A stretch of DNA of 34,131 nt from Mycobacterium asiaticum DSM 44297. Its GTDB lineage: Bacteria; Actinomycetota; Actinomycetes; Mycobacteriales; Mycobacteriaceae. Location: contig NZ_HG964936.1 of assembly GCF_000613245.1 (NCBI RefSeq), forward strand, positions 1,841,271 to 1,875,401. The letters run 5' to 3'. Shown piece by piece: positions 24,313 through 33,400 of this stretch. A program made the position numbers and the translations under genes. Each line of letters begins with the position of its first letter. Positions within the stretch are counted from its first letter, which is position 1. The notes beneath the pieces are model-generated. The model was not told the origin of the DNA. It did not search any database and saw nothing but the letters and a program-made list of their open reading frames with translations.

Positions 24313-26982
24313 TCAGGCAGGCATCGTCCGGCGTTCGTCGGGACCCCACAGCGGCTGCATGCCACTGGGCAGGGCCAGCTGTGTTGCGGTGATGACGTCG
24401 GCCAGATCGCGTAGCGCGGCATGGATGGCGCTGAGCAGCTCCGCCAATTCCTCGCGGCGCCCGCCGGTAATCTCTTCCAGCTCAGCGGGATCCGAGCGGC
24501 GCAGCCGGGTGCTCATCTCGTCGACCAACCGCTCCGGACGCGACGACCCCGACGAGCCGGGCAGGTCCTTGAGGTTGGAACGCAGCCGCTCCAACTGGAA
24601 CAACAGTGACCGCGGATTCTGCGCATCGAAGAGCATCAACTCGGTCACCGCGGCGACACTGACCTTGCCCAGCGTGCGGCGCCGGTAGATCACCGAGGAC
24701 TCGCAGGCCACCAGCGTCGACTCGACGATGGACTGCTCGGCGACGGTGCCGCGCACCCGGGTCAGGGTGTCGCCCAGCAGTGCGGTCAGCCACAGGCCGC
24801 GCTCGATGCGCTTGCCGATGTCCATCATCGTCCAGCCCACATCGTGCACCATCGACTCACCCGCCACCCCGGACAGCGTCAGCATGCCGGCCAGCGCCTG
24901 CGACTGGGCGTTGGCAAGCAGCGCGTCGGCCTCGGCCAGTGACTGCGGCGGGTCGGACCGAAGAGCCACGGCCCGTTCGACATTGGCCAGCACCATCCAG
25001 GTGTCGTTGGATAGCTGGTCACGCACCGCCCGCGCCGAGAGCGCCAGCCCTTCGACCGATTGGATCAGCGAACCCGGCCGGTCCAGGTCCACGGTCATCG
25101 ACCAAAGCATCGAGGGCGCCACGGCGATCATCTCGGCCGGGTCGTACTCGCCGTCGCTGGTTGCCCCGGTGTCGGTGCCGGTGATCTTGCCCAGCGCAGC
25201 CATCAGGGCCGGCACGCACTCGCTTTCCTCGTTGTCCTGATGGTGCCGGTAGACGTGATAGCGCTCCCGCGCCACGATCAGCAGCCGGGCCATGTTCTCC
25301 GCGCGCTCGCCGTAGCGACCCATCCAGAACAGATCGGACAACACCCTGGGCGAACTGACGCCCCATGTTCCGGCCCCAGTCTTCACCGGTGCCGGGACCG
25401 ACGGCAGCATCACCGTCTCGGTGATAGCCCGCTCCGTTGGGCGCACCCAAATGTCTTTTGCTGCAACAGTTTTCAATGTATAGGCGGACGGCTCGGGGGC
25501 CAGAACGTAACCCAGGCCGCCGATCATCGGCGCGTAGCCGCCGCGTTGCGCGACGGTGAACAACCGCATGCCGACCCCGGCGGAAGAGAGGACACCGGCG
25601 TGGTCGGTGGGCGCCGAGGAGAAGCTGGGCAACTCCTGGCCCACCCATCGCCACGGCATGGCCTCGATGCGCCCCGCCAGCTCGGTCAGCTGTGCCGACG
25701 AAAGCGACGGCCCGACCAGCGGCTCGCCGCCGTCGACCGGCCTGATCAACAGCGACGACAGGTTGGCCAGCAGGTGGGACAGCTCACCGGCGATGCCGCC
25801 CCAGTACGTCGGTGCGCTGTGCAACAGCAATTCCTCGCCGAGCAGGCGCTCGGCCATCTCGGGCAGAAACCTCAGCAGCCCAGGGCTTTCCAGGATGCCG
25901 CTGCCCAGGGTGTTGACCACCGTCACGGTGCCGCGGTGCAGCGCCTCCACCAGGCCGACCACCCCAAGCCGGGAGTCGGCGCGCAGGTCCAGCGGATCGG
26001 CGTAGAGCGCGTCGACGCGACGCAGCACCACGTCGACCTGTTTGAGGGTGCCCAGCGAGCGCATCCAGAGCTTGCCGTCGCGGACCACCAGATCGGCGCT
26101 CTCCACCATCGGGAAACCGAGCAGACTGGCCAGGTACGCCTGATCGAAAGCTGTCTCGGAGTAGATGCCGGGGCTGAGCACCACCACCACCGGGTCCTGC
26201 ACCACGTCGGGGGCGGCGTCGATCAAGCCCAACCGAAGTGCCTGCGCGAACGGCGTATTCGGGCGCGGGGCGATGTGTTCGTAGAGGTCCGGAATCGCGT
26301 GCGCCAGCACCCGCCGATCGGCCAGCGCATAGCCGGCGCCCGAGGGCGCCTGGGTCCAGTCCGCGTTCACCTGGAAGCTGCCGTCCGAACGCCGGCTGAG
26401 GTCGCAGCCGTGCATGAACAGCTGGTGATGGCCGGGAACCTTGATGCCGTTGGCGGAGCGCACATATCCGGGATGGGCGAACACCAGTTGCGCCGGGAGC
26501 AGCCCTTCGGTGAGCAGATTGCGCGGTCCGTAGAGGTCGGCGAGCACGGCGTCGAGCAGGCGCGACCGCTGCACCAGGCCGGCCTCCAGTGCCTCCCAGT
26601 CGGCGGCCGAAACCACCAGCGGCAGCGTGTCCAGCAGCCACGGCCCGGGTTCGGGGGGCTGGATGTGGCCGTCCGGTCCCCGCACGACCGGGCCGTCCGA
26701 TACCCCGGTGTAAGTGATGCCGTCGTGGTCGATCAGGCTGTGCACGACAGAGCGCAGCCGGTCCAGCCCCGGCCGGCCTCGTTCGGCGATGACGTCGGCG
26801 AGTTCGTCCCAGCCGGGGCGCACGTTGCCGTCGGAGTCGACGAACTCGTCGTAGCCGCCGTCGGGCCCGTCCCGCAGATCGAACAGGGCTTCCTGCGCGC
26901 GCGCAGTGCGGTATCCCGCCAACAGGCGGTCGACGTCGTACCGGTCCCCGGCGATCGCCGGCGATCCGCTCCTCAGTGCCAT
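24313..26982 (-). CDS. Circularly permuted ATP-grasp and alpha-E domain fusion protein (Rv2567-like)
   Basis: The protein has 889 residues from ATG 26982 (MALRSGSPAIAG). The N-terminal part (to about 470) is the circularly permuted ATP-grasp fold, with GVSDGPVVRGPDG, YGPRNLLTEGLLPAQLVFAHPGYVR, NADWTQAPSGAGYALADRR and VVVLSPGIYSETAFDQAYLA. From about 500 onward, ISSPRVLSDLFWMGRYGERAENMARLL starts the alpha-E domain, an all-helical, Glu/Arg-rich unit. ATP-grasp enzymes join a carboxylate to an amine, so the protein is predicted to ligate amino acids or peptides; this is family inference, not shown. It starts 31 bp after the long transglutaminase gene and is probably its operon partner. An open frame on the other strand here is an antisense shadow. 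Confidence 0.92.
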   Translation of the reverse strand: MALRSGSPAIAGDRYDVDRLLAGYRTARAQEALFDLRDGPDGGYDEFVDSDGNVRPGWDELADVIAERGRPGLDRLRSVVHSLIDHDGITYTGVSDGPVVRGPDGHIQPPEPGPWLLDTLPLVVSAADWEALEAGLVQRSRLLDAVLADLYGPRNLLTEGLLPAQLVFAHPGYVRSANGIKVPGHHQLFMHGCDLSRRSDGSFQVNADWTQAPSGAGYALADRRVLAHAIPDLYEHIAPRPNTPFAQALRLGLIDAAPDVVQDPVVVVLSPGIYSETAFDQAYLASLLGFPMVESADLVVRDGKLWMRSLGTLKQVDVVLRRVDALYADPLDLRADSRLGVVGLVEALHRGTVTVVNTLGSGILESPGLLRFLPEMAERLLGEELLLHSAPTYWGGIAGELSHLLANLSSLLIRPVDGGEPLVGPSLSSAQLTELAGRIEAMPWRWVGQELPSFSSAPTDHAGVLSSAGVGMRLFTVAQRGGYAPMIGGLGYVLAPEPSAYTLKTVAAKDIWVRPTERAITETVMLPSVPAPVKTGAGTWGVSSPRVLSDLFWMGRYGERAENMARLLIVARERYHVYRHHQDNEESECVPALMAALGKITGTDTGATSDGEYDPAEMIAVAPSMLWSMTVDLDRPGSLIQSVEGLALSARAVRDQLSNDTWMVLANVERAVALRSDPPQSLAEADALLANAQSQALAGMLTLSGVAGESMVHDVGWTMMDIGKRIERGLWLTALLGDTLTRVRGTVAEQSIVESTLVACESSVIYRRRTLGKVSVAAVTELMLFDAQNPRSLLFQLERLRSNLKDLPGSSGSSRPERLVDEMSTRLRRSDPAELEEITGGRREELAELLSAIHAALRDLADVITATQLALPSGMQPLWGPDERRTMPA

Positions 26983-27013
26983 CGCTGTGCCAATCCCGTG
27001 CCGTCCCGAAACG

Positions 27014-30000
27014 TCACTGCTGCTGAACGGTACGCACCCGGCGCAGGTCGAGGATGCCCGGCGCGCCGACATCGGTCAACAAACGTGCCTGTTTTTCCCG
27101 GAAGGCGGCCAGGTCGAGCTTGCCCGAGGTGAAGCCGGTCGCCTCAAAACGGCGAGCGCGGCGCGACTCGGCCTCCACGGCGTTGACCGGGGGCTGGTCG
27201 TAGGCGCGCCCGCCGGGATGAGCCACGTGATACGTGCAGCCACCGCGCGATGTTCCGGTGGTCAGGTCGATGAGTTCGAACTGCAATGGGACGTCGGTGG
27301 AGATGGTCGGGTGCAGCGCGCTGGGCGGCTGCCAGGCCTTGAATCGCACACCGCCGACGTGGATGTCTGGGTTGTCGGTGGCCAGTAGCGGCACCGGGTA
27401 GCCGTTGCAGGTCACCGCGTAACGGTGCCGATCGGCGCCGATGATCCGGACCTGCACGCGTTCCACGGAGGAGTCGACGAAGCGGGCGGTGCCGGTGGCG
27501 GTGGACTCCTCGCCGAGGGTGTTCCACGGCTCAATGGCCCCGCGCAGCTCGATCTCCACGCCGTCGAACACGGCGGTGCCGATGCGCGGGAACCGGAATT
27601 CGGTGAACGGGTCCAGCCAGCTCGTCTCGAACCCGATGCCTTGCGCGCGCAGGTCGGCCGCGACATCGGCGATGTCGTGAATCAGGAAGTGCGGCAACAG
27701 GTATCGCCCGTGCAGGTTGGCGCCGTGACGGATCAGCGGGGCGCGCAGCGGCTGTTCCCAGAACCATGCCACCAGCGAGCGGACCAGCAGCGACTGGACC
27801 ATCGCCATCCGCAGATGGGGTGGCATCTCGAAACCGCGCAGTTCCAGCAGGCCCAGCCGGCCGCGCGGGCCTTCGGGACTGTAGAGCTTGTCGATGCAGA
27901 ATTCCGCGCGGTGGGTGTTGCCGGTGATGTCGGTCAGCAGGTGCCGCAACGCCCGGTCGGTCACCCACGGCTGAGGCCGGCCACCTCCGAAAGACGGTGA
28001 CAGGCGGGCGATTTCGGCGAACGCGATCTCGAGCTCGTAAAGCGCCTCGGCCCGGCCTTCGTCCACCCGGGGAGCCTGCGAGGTGGTGCCGACGAAGCGC
28101 CCGGCGAACAGGTAGGACAGCGAGGGATGCCGCTGCCAGTAGGTCAGCAGCGACACCAGCAGGTCCGGGCGGCGCAGTAGCGGTGAGTCGGCGGGGGTGA
28201 CGCCGCCGAGCGTGATGTGGTTGCCACCGCCGGTGCCGCCGTGGGTGCCGTCGATGTCGAACGATTCCGTGGAAAGACGCGCCAGCCGGGCCTCCTCGTA
28301 CAGCGTCTCCAGCTGGCGGCGCTGCTCGTCGAAACTCGCGGTGGGCGCGACGTTCACCTCGATCACACCGGGGTCGGGAGTGACGGTCGTCGACATCAGG
28401 CGCGGGTCCGGCGGCGGTGCATAACCTTCGATGACGACGGGAGCGTCGGCCTTGGCCACCGCGTTCTCGATGCGGTTGACCAGGTCGATGAAGTCTTCCA
28501 GCGCGCCGGTGGGCGGTAGGAAAATGTAGAGCAGCCCGTCGCGAACCTCGGCGACCAGCGCGGTGGTAGGCGCGTTCTGCGGGTCGACCAGGGTCGCGCC
28601 CTCGCCGGTGTCGGCGGGGTCCGGCGACTGGCCGGGACCCACGGTTGCAGGGTCGGCGTCGAACTGGGCGGGCGGGGGAGTCCAGCTGATCGCGTTCAGC
28701 GGCAGGCGCAGACCGGCCGGCGAATCACCCTCGGTGAGCACCAGACGCCCGCGGCGCAGTCGCCAGTCCGCGCTGGCCCAGCCGCCGCCGTCCTCGCGGC
28801 GGTGCAACGGCAGCACGTACGCCGACGGTGTGGTCACGGCCTCGTCGAGGCGGGCCAGCAGCGCGGCGCGGGCGCCGGCGCTGTCCTCGTCGAGATCTTC
28901 ACCGTGCGGCACTGGATCGCCGTCGGGCAACCGCACGGCGGCCGCCAGCCGCAGCAGCGGGTCCTCGTAGGCCGGGCGCACCTGCGTCAGCGGCAAACCG
29001 AGGCCCTCGGCGACGCCGGCCAGCACTTTGTAGGCGGTCTCGTTGTCCGCCGGCGCCGCCTCGGCGTCCCGGCGCCAAGGATCTGCCAGCAGCGCGGCGT
29101 TGGTCCACAGCGGCCGTCCGTCGGTGCGCCAGTAGAGTCCAATCTGCCACCGTGGCAACGGTTCTCCGGGATACCACTTGCCCTGGCTGCGTTGCACGAG
29201 GCCCTGCGGCGCCCACTGGGCCTTGAGCCGGGCGGCCAGCTCCGAGGCCAGAATTCGCTTGTGCGGGCCGTCGGCGGCGGTGCGCCATTCCGGGTCGACC
29301 TGATTGTCCACCGAGACGAACGTCGGCTCGCCGCCGACCGTGAGCCGCACGTCACCGGCGGTCAGGCGCTGGTCGACGTGGCGGCCGACCGTGCATATCG
29401 CTTCCCACGCCTCGTCGGTGTAGGGCAGCGTGACACGCGGGTCTTCATGCACCCGGGTGACGGTGTTGGAGAACTCCAGCACCGAAGCGCAGGGGTCGGT
29501 GCTGCCGGTGATCGGTGCCGCCGACGATGGATGCGGTGTGGCGGCCAGGGGGATATGGCCTTCGCCGGCAAACAATCCCGACGTCGGGTCCAGGCCGATC
29601 CAGCCCGCACCTGGGATATACACCTCGGTCCACGCGTGCAGGTCGGTGAAGTCTGCGACCGGACCGGACGGGCCGTCGAGGGCCTTGACGTCGGAGGCCA
29701 GTTGCACCAGGTAGCCCGACACGAATCGGGCGGCCAGGCCCAGTTGGCGCAGGATCGACACCAGCAGCCAGGCCGAGTCCCGGCACGAGCCGACGCCGGT
29801 GCGCAGCGTGAAATCCGGTGTCTGGACGCCGGGCTCCATCCGCAGGCTGTAGGTGACGTCGGCGTTGATGGCCCGGTTCAGCGCGACGAGGAAGTCGATC
29901 GTGCGGGTGCCCTCGGGCACGGAGAAGTTTTGCACCCACGCCTGGGCCAGGTCGCCCGGGCCGGAGCCGTCACCGTCCTCGTCGACGGGTCGCATGAAGG

Positions 30001-30358
30001 GTTCCAGGTCGTGGGCCAGCGCCTTGGGGTACAAAGACCCGTTCGTGGGGGGCCAGATCTCGGCCCAGTCCTCGATGAAGAAGTCGAACGGGTTGATCAC
30101 CTTCAGGTCGGCGATCAGGCCGACGGTGATGGTCAGCTCCCGGGTCGGCTTCGGGAATACCAACCGCGCCAGGAAGTTACCTAGTGCGTCCTGTTGCCAG
30201 TTGATGAAGTGTTCAGCGGGTTCGACCCGCAGCGAGTAGGCATCGATTGGGGTGCGGGAATGAGGTGCCGGACGCAGGCGCACCACGTGCGGGTAAACCT
30301 GGACCAGCCGGTCAAAGGTGTAGCTGGTGCGGTGCTCCAGCGCAACTTTGATACTCAT
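27014..30358 (-). CDS. Long transglutaminase/DUF2126 protein (Rv2566-like)
   Basis: The protein has 1114 residues from ATG 30358 (MSIKVALEHRTSYTF). An N-terminal transglutaminase beta domain (1-90) is followed by a papain-like core with Cys192 (GVGSCRDSAWLL), a histidine in DLHAWTEVY and an aspartate in GLDPTSG. The remaining 800 or so residues form the DUF2126 region, with TVGGEPTFVS, QGKWYPGEPLPRWQI, HGGTGGGNHITLGG, LRHLLTDITGNTHRAEFCIDK and RGFEMPPHLRMA. DUF2126 itself contains a GGN-rich loop reminiscent of ligase-like folds, but its activity is unknown. No signal peptide. Upstream ATG at 30376 adds six residues and is less likely. A 48-bp palindrome lies 25 bp upstream of the start. Confidence 0.93.
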   Translation of the reverse strand: MSIKVALEHRTSYTFDRLVQVYPHVVRLRPAPHSRTPIDAYSLRVEPAEHFINWQQDALGNFLARLVFPKPTRELTITVGLIADLKVINPFDFFIEDWAEIWPPTNGSLYPKALAHDLEPFMRPVDEDGDGSGPGDLAQAWVQNFSVPEGTRTIDFLVALNRAINADVTYSLRMEPGVQTPDFTLRTGVGSCRDSAWLLVSILRQLGLAARFVSGYLVQLASDVKALDGPSGPVADFTDLHAWTEVYIPGAGWIGLDPTSGLFAGEGHIPLAATPHPSSAAPITGSTDPCASVLEFSNTVTRVHEDPRVTLPYTDEAWEAICTVGRHVDQRLTAGDVRLTVGGEPTFVSVDNQVDPEWRTAADGPHKRILASELAARLKAQWAPQGLVQRSQGKWYPGEPLPRWQIGLYWRTDGRPLWTNAALLADPWRRDAEAAPADNETAYKVLAGVAEGLGLPLTQVRPAYEDPLLRLAAAVRLPDGDPVPHGEDLDEDSAGARAALLARLDEAVTTPSAYVLPLHRREDGGGWASADWRLRRGRLVLTEGDSPAGLRLPLNAISWTPPPAQFDADPATVGPGQSPDPADTGEGATLVDPQNAPTTALVAEVRDGLLYIFLPPTGALEDFIDLVNRIENAVAKADAPVVIEGYAPPPDPRLMSTTVTPDPGVIEVNVAPTASFDEQRRQLETLYEEARLARLSTESFDIDGTHGGTGGGNHITLGGVTPADSPLLRRPDLLVSLLTYWQRHPSLSYLFAGRFVGTTSQAPRVDEGRAEALYELEIAFAEIARLSPSFGGGRPQPWVTDRALRHLLTDITGNTHRAEFCIDKLYSPEGPRGRLGLLELRGFEMPPHLRMAMVQSLLVRSLVAWFWEQPLRAPLIRHGANLHGRYLLPHFLIHDIADVAADLRAQGIGFETSWLDPFTEFRFPRIGTAVFDGVEIELRGAIEPWNTLGEESTATGTARFVDSSVERVQVRIIGADRHRYAVTCNGYPVPLLATDNPDIHVGGVRFKAWQPPSALHPTISTDVPLQFELIDLTTGTSRGGCTYHVAHPGGRAYDQPPVNAVEAESRRARRFEATGFTSGKLDLAAFREKQARLLTDVGAPGILDLRRVRTVQQQ

Positions 30359-30382
30359 AACCGCTGATCCCATCACAGAAGA

Positions 30383-30430
30383 CTGCCGCCCGCAGCGCGC
30401 GCCGATATCGGCTTGCGTTGCGGGCGGCAG
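30383..30430. terminator. 48-bp nested palindrome between the proline-rich gene and the long transglutaminase gene
   Basis: Perfect 12-bp arms CTGCCGCCCGCA (30383-30394) and TGCGGGCGGCAG (30419-30430) enclose a perfect inner palindrome GCCGATATCGGC (30401-30412), with the same centre. The six bases between arms pair only partly. On the minus strand it follows the proline-rich gene's stop by 36 bp, with TCTTCT after it, so it is probably a terminator lacking a full U tract. It could also be an operator for the downstream transglutaminase gene. Confidence 0.55.
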
Positions 30431-30466
30431 CTATTCGTCGCTCAGCCGCTCCGGGTGAACGGCTCG

Positions 30467-31543
30467 TCAGGCGTACTGCTGTCCCGGGTACTGTCCGGGC
30501 GGCGGACCGGCCTGGTAGCCGGGTTGTTGCTGGTTGTCCTCGACCACCTGCCCGCCGGTGAGCTTGCGGTAGGTGTAGACCTGGATCAGCGAAGCGACGG
30601 GCAGGGCGGCGATCAGGCCGACGAAGCAGGCGATCTCGCCGACCAGCACCACCGCGTACTGCACCAGCCAGGACAACGCGCTGGGCCCCAGGTTGGCGCG
30701 GACTGTGGCGAAGCTGGCCTTGATCGCGTCGACCGGCGACAGACCTTTATCGACGACGAACGCGATCGCGAACTGCGCGAAGAAGGTGATGATCAGCGGC
30801 CCGACGAACGTGCAGGAGGTCAGCACGGCGGCCAGCCCCAGCAGCAGCGTGGTGAGCAGCACGCCGCCCACGTTGCGCGGCTTGAAGAACGTTCCGATGC
30901 TGACCGGCCTGCCGTCGGCGAGCTCTAGAGCGCCGGTGACCAGCGCGGCCTGCATGTACATCGCCACGAAGAACGCGGCGATATAACCGATGGTCAACAC
31001 GATGTAGCTGATCGCCGAGAAGCTGGAGGTCGAGGCTTCGTAGGCGTACCCGCTGCCGTAGTCGTAGGTGGTCGTCGTGGTTTCCGACGTCGCCATGGCG
31101 ATGCCGAACGGAATCCCGATGACCGCACCGAGCGCCACGAAATAGATCAGGGTGGGTACGGCCAGCGCGGCGATGTTCTGGGTGAACCTGGTCCACGCCC
31201 AGCCGAAGGCGTTACCGACGCTGAAGTCGGCAGCGGGTCCGCCACCGAAGCCCGCCGGGTATCCGGGTGGGGGCGGGGGCGGCGCACCCGGGCCGCCGTA
31301 GGGCGGGGGCGGCGGGGCGCTGTAGCCGGGAGCCTGGTAGCCGCCGGGCTGACCGGGCGGCGGGCCCTGCGGTTGGCCGTAATCGGGCGGGGGCGCGCCG
31401 TAGTTGGGTGGTGGCGGCGGGGGTGCGCCGTAGCCGGGGGGCGGCGGCGGGGGTGCGCTGTGGCGCCCCGGGGGTGGCGGGTAGCCGGAACTGCCACCCT
31501 GAGGGTCGGACGGATTGCCTGGATATTCTGGCGGCTGGCTCAT
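30467..31543 (-). CDS. Proline- and glycine-rich multi-pass membrane protein (Rv2560-like)
   Basis: The protein has 358 residues from ATG 31543 (MSQPPEYPGNPSD), preceded by AGGAC. Residues 1 to about 105 are a low-complexity cytoplasmic tail built of PPPPPGYGAP-type repeats. The rest has about five membrane segments (TLIYFVALGAVIGIPFGIAM, SYIVLTIGYIAAFFVAMY, VLLTTLLLGLAAVLTSC, PLIITFFAQFAIAFVV, AVVLVGEIACFVGLIAALPV), then a short C-terminal tail with GQYPGQQYA. Function unknown; the proline-rich tail may bind partner proteins. The frame is open far upstream of the chosen start across rarA, but that part is an antisense shadow. It is divergent from rarA across about 154 bp. Confidence 0.87.
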   Translation of the reverse strand: MSQPPEYPGNPSDPQGGSSGYPPPPGRHSAPPPPPPGYGAPPPPPPNYGAPPPDYGQPQGPPPGQPGGYQAPGYSAPPPPPYGGPGAPPPPPPGYPAGFGGGPAADFSVGNAFGWAWTRFTQNIAALAVPTLIYFVALGAVIGIPFGIAMATSETTTTTYDYGSGYAYEASTSSFSAISYIVLTIGYIAAFFVAMYMQAALVTGALELADGRPVSIGTFFKPRNVGGVLLTTLLLGLAAVLTSCTFVGPLIITFFAQFAIAFVVDKGLSPVDAIKASFATVRANLGPSALSWLVQYAVVLVGEIACFVGLIAALPVASLIQVYTYRKLTGGQVVEDNQQQPGYQAGPPPGQYPGQQYA

Positions 31544-31697
31544 TGCTGTCCTAGTTGCCTCGTAGTTCGCTTCCGATCGGGGCGTAGCAAAGCGGAACTT
31601 AGCAAATATGTGCCCAACACGCGCGCATTGGCAGGCTTCTGGCTGGGCATTTATTCGGGGCCGCGTCCGCTCGTCCTGCGCGGCAGTACCGCGTGGT
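31544..31697. promoter_or_regulatory. Divergent intergenic region between the proline-rich gene and rarA
   Basis: 154 bp of sequence with a less GC-rich middle (GGAACTTAGCAAATATGTG around 31594-31612). Promoters of both genes must lie here. I see no clear -35/-10 pair, no long inverted repeat and no small ORF with a good ribosome site; an in-frame extension of rarA to 31608 has no conserved sequence. Confidence 0.3.
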
Positions 31698-33053
31698 ATG
31701 CCTGAAGTCGTGTCCGACGGTCTGTTCGACCTGCCCGGCGGCCTGGAATCGGCCGATCGCAGCCTGAGCGTGTCGGGTGCCGGAGCGCCGCTGGCGGTCC
31801 GCATGCGTCCGGCGTCGCTGGACGAGGTGGTCGGGCAGGAGCATCTGTTGGCGGCCGGTTCGCCGCTGCGCCGGCTTGTTGAGGGATCAGGAGTCGCGTC
31901 GGCCATCCTGTACGGCCCACCGGGCAGCGGCAAGACGACCCTGGCGGCGTTGATCTCGCAAGCCACCGGCCGCCGCTTTGAAGCGTTGTCGGCGTTGTCC
32001 GCCGGCGTCAAAGACGTTCGCGCAGTGATAGAAAAGGCTCGCACGGCGTTGCTGCGCGGCGAGCAAACCGTGTTGTTCATCGACGAGGTGCACCGGTTCT
32101 CCAAGACCCAGCAGGATGCGCTGCTGGCGGCGGTGGAAAACCGGGTGGTGCTGCTGGTGGCGGCAACGACCGAGAATCCGTCCTTCTCGGTGGTGGCGCC
32201 CCTCTTGTCGAGATCGCTGATTCTGCAGTTGCGGCCGTTGGCTCCCGACGACATCCGCAAGGTGGTGCACCGGGCCATCGACGACCCACGCGGACTGGGT
32301 GGACGGGTCACCGTCGCACCCGAAGCTGTGGAGCTGTTGGTACAGCTCGCGGCCGGCGATGCCCGGCGCGCGCTGACCGCCCTCGAGGTGGCTGCCGAGG
32401 CTTCCGATCACGTCCTCGTCGAAACCGTCGAGCGGTCCCTGGACCGGGCCGCGGTCCGCTATGACCGAGACGGCGACCAGCACTACGACGTCGTCAGTGC
32501 CTTCATCAAGTCGGTACGCGGCTCGGATGTGGACGCGGCGCTGCACTATCTGGCCCGGATGCTGGTGGCAGGGGAGGACCCGCGCTTCATCGCCCGCCGG
32601 CTGATGATCCTGGCCAGTGAGGACATCGGCCTGGCGGATTCGACGGCGCTGCTGGTGGCAGTCGCCGCCGCGCAGACGGTGGCGCTCATCGGTATGCCCG
32701 AAGCACAGCTGACGTTGGCGCACGCGACCGTTCATCTGGCCACCGCACCGAAGTCCAACGCCGTGACAACGGCGTTGGGCGCGGCGATGGGGGACATCAA
32801 GGCCGGCAAGGCCGGTCTGGTGCCGCCCCACCTGCGGGACGGGCACTATTCGGGCGCCGCGGCGCTCGGTAACGCGCAGGGCTACAGGTACTCTCATGAC
32901 GACCCGGACGGCGTTGTGGCTCAACAGTATCCGCCGGACGAACTGGTCGGTGTGGACTACTATCAGCCCACCGGTCGCGGCGGTGAACGGGAGATCTCCG
33001 GCCGCTTGGACCGGTTGCGCGCGATCATCCGTGGAAAGCGGGGCCGGTCATGA
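31698..33053 (+). CDS. rarA: Replication-associated recombination protein A (RarA/MgsA, Rv2559c-like)
   Basis: This 451-residue AAA+ ATPase is related to clamp loaders. Landmarks are [20 protein letters not shown], Walker [10 protein letters not shown] (73-81), Walker [16 protein letters not shown], sensor 1 ATTENPSF, and the arginine-finger region [11 protein letters not shown]. The C-terminal tetramerisation domain contains [21 protein letters not shown] and [12 protein letters not shown]. RarA acts at stalled replication forks and on single-stranded DNA ends. Start ATG 31698 ([11 protein letters not shown]) is chosen; GTG 31710 is a close alternative. The next gene overlaps its stop by 4 bp. 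Confidence 0.94.
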   Translation: MPEVVSDGLFDLPGGLESADRSLSVSGAGAPLAVRMRPASLDEVVGQEHLLAAGSPLRRLVEGSGVASAILYGPPGSGKTTLAALISQATGRRFEALSALSAGVKDVRAVIEKARTALLRGEQTVLFIDEVHRFSKTQQDALLAAVENRVVLLVAATTENPSFSVVAPLLSRSLILQLRPLAPDDIRKVVHRAIDDPRGLGGRVTVAPEAVELLVQLAAGDARRALTALEVAAEASDHVLVETVERSLDRAAVRYDRDGDQHYDVVSAFIKSVRGSDVDAALHYLARMLVAGEDPRFIARRLMILASEDIGLADSTALLVAVAAAQTVALIGMPEAQLTLAHATVHLATAPKSNAVTTALGAAMGDIKAGKAGLVPPHLRDGHYSGAAALGNAQGYRYSHDDPDGVVAQQYPPDELVGVDYYQPTGRGGEREISGRLDRLRAIIRGKRGRS

Positions 33054-33385
33054 AAACCTTTACCGACGACGAGATGGCCCCGTTGCTGGCCACTGCCAAG
33101 ACCTACAGCCTGGTGATCCTCAAACGCGGGCCCAACTACGGCGAAGAGACCGCGACGCCGATCATCTGGGAACACGGGCGGCGCAATTTCGGGCTGCGCG
33201 ACGACGGGGTGCTGGCGGTCGTGTTGCCCACCACCGACGAGTCCGAGGTCTGTGGCGTGGGCGTCTTCGCCGCGTCGGTGCAGGAAACCGCGGCGATCAT
33301 GGACGAGGACCCTGGCGTCGCGGCAGGGGTGTTCGGCTACGAGGTGCACCCCTGCCTCGGCTTTCCCGGCGACGCGCTGCCCTGA
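33050..33385 (+). CDS. Small YciI-like protein
   Basis: The protein has 111 residues. The middle and C-terminus ([22 protein letters not shown]) resemble YciI-type ferredoxin-like proteins, where a helix is followed by xDPxxxAGxFxxE. The likeness is moderate and I would not name a substrate. The start overlaps the rarA stop as ATGA, so translation is coupled. No signal peptide or membrane segment. It converges on the barrel protein gene with 15 bp between stops. Confidence 0.75.
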   Translation: MKTFTDDEMAPLLATAKTYSLVILKRGPNYGEETATPIIWEHGRRNFGLRDDGVLAVVLPTTDESEVCGVGVFAASVQETAAIMDEDPGVAAGVFGYEVHPCLGFPGDALP

Positions 33386-33400
33386 GGTTGCTCGCGCTAA

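Noticed and set aside
25060..27132. Long open frame on the plus strand opposite the ATP-grasp/alpha-E gene
   Set aside because: Its translation is rich in Arg, Gln, His and Gly with no domain pattern, as expected from the antisense of a high-GC gene; the minus-strand frame has clear family motifs.
31255..31470. Repetitive G-rich DNA resembling a tandem repeat or CRISPR-like array
   Set aside because: The repetition is the coding of proline-rich PPPPPGYGAP-type repeats; there are no regular spacers of equal length.
31544..32311. Upstream extension of the proline-rich membrane protein frame into rarA
   Set aside because: It is antisense to the conserved rarA ATPase domain and has no membrane-protein or known domain features; ATG 31543 with AGGAC is sufficient.
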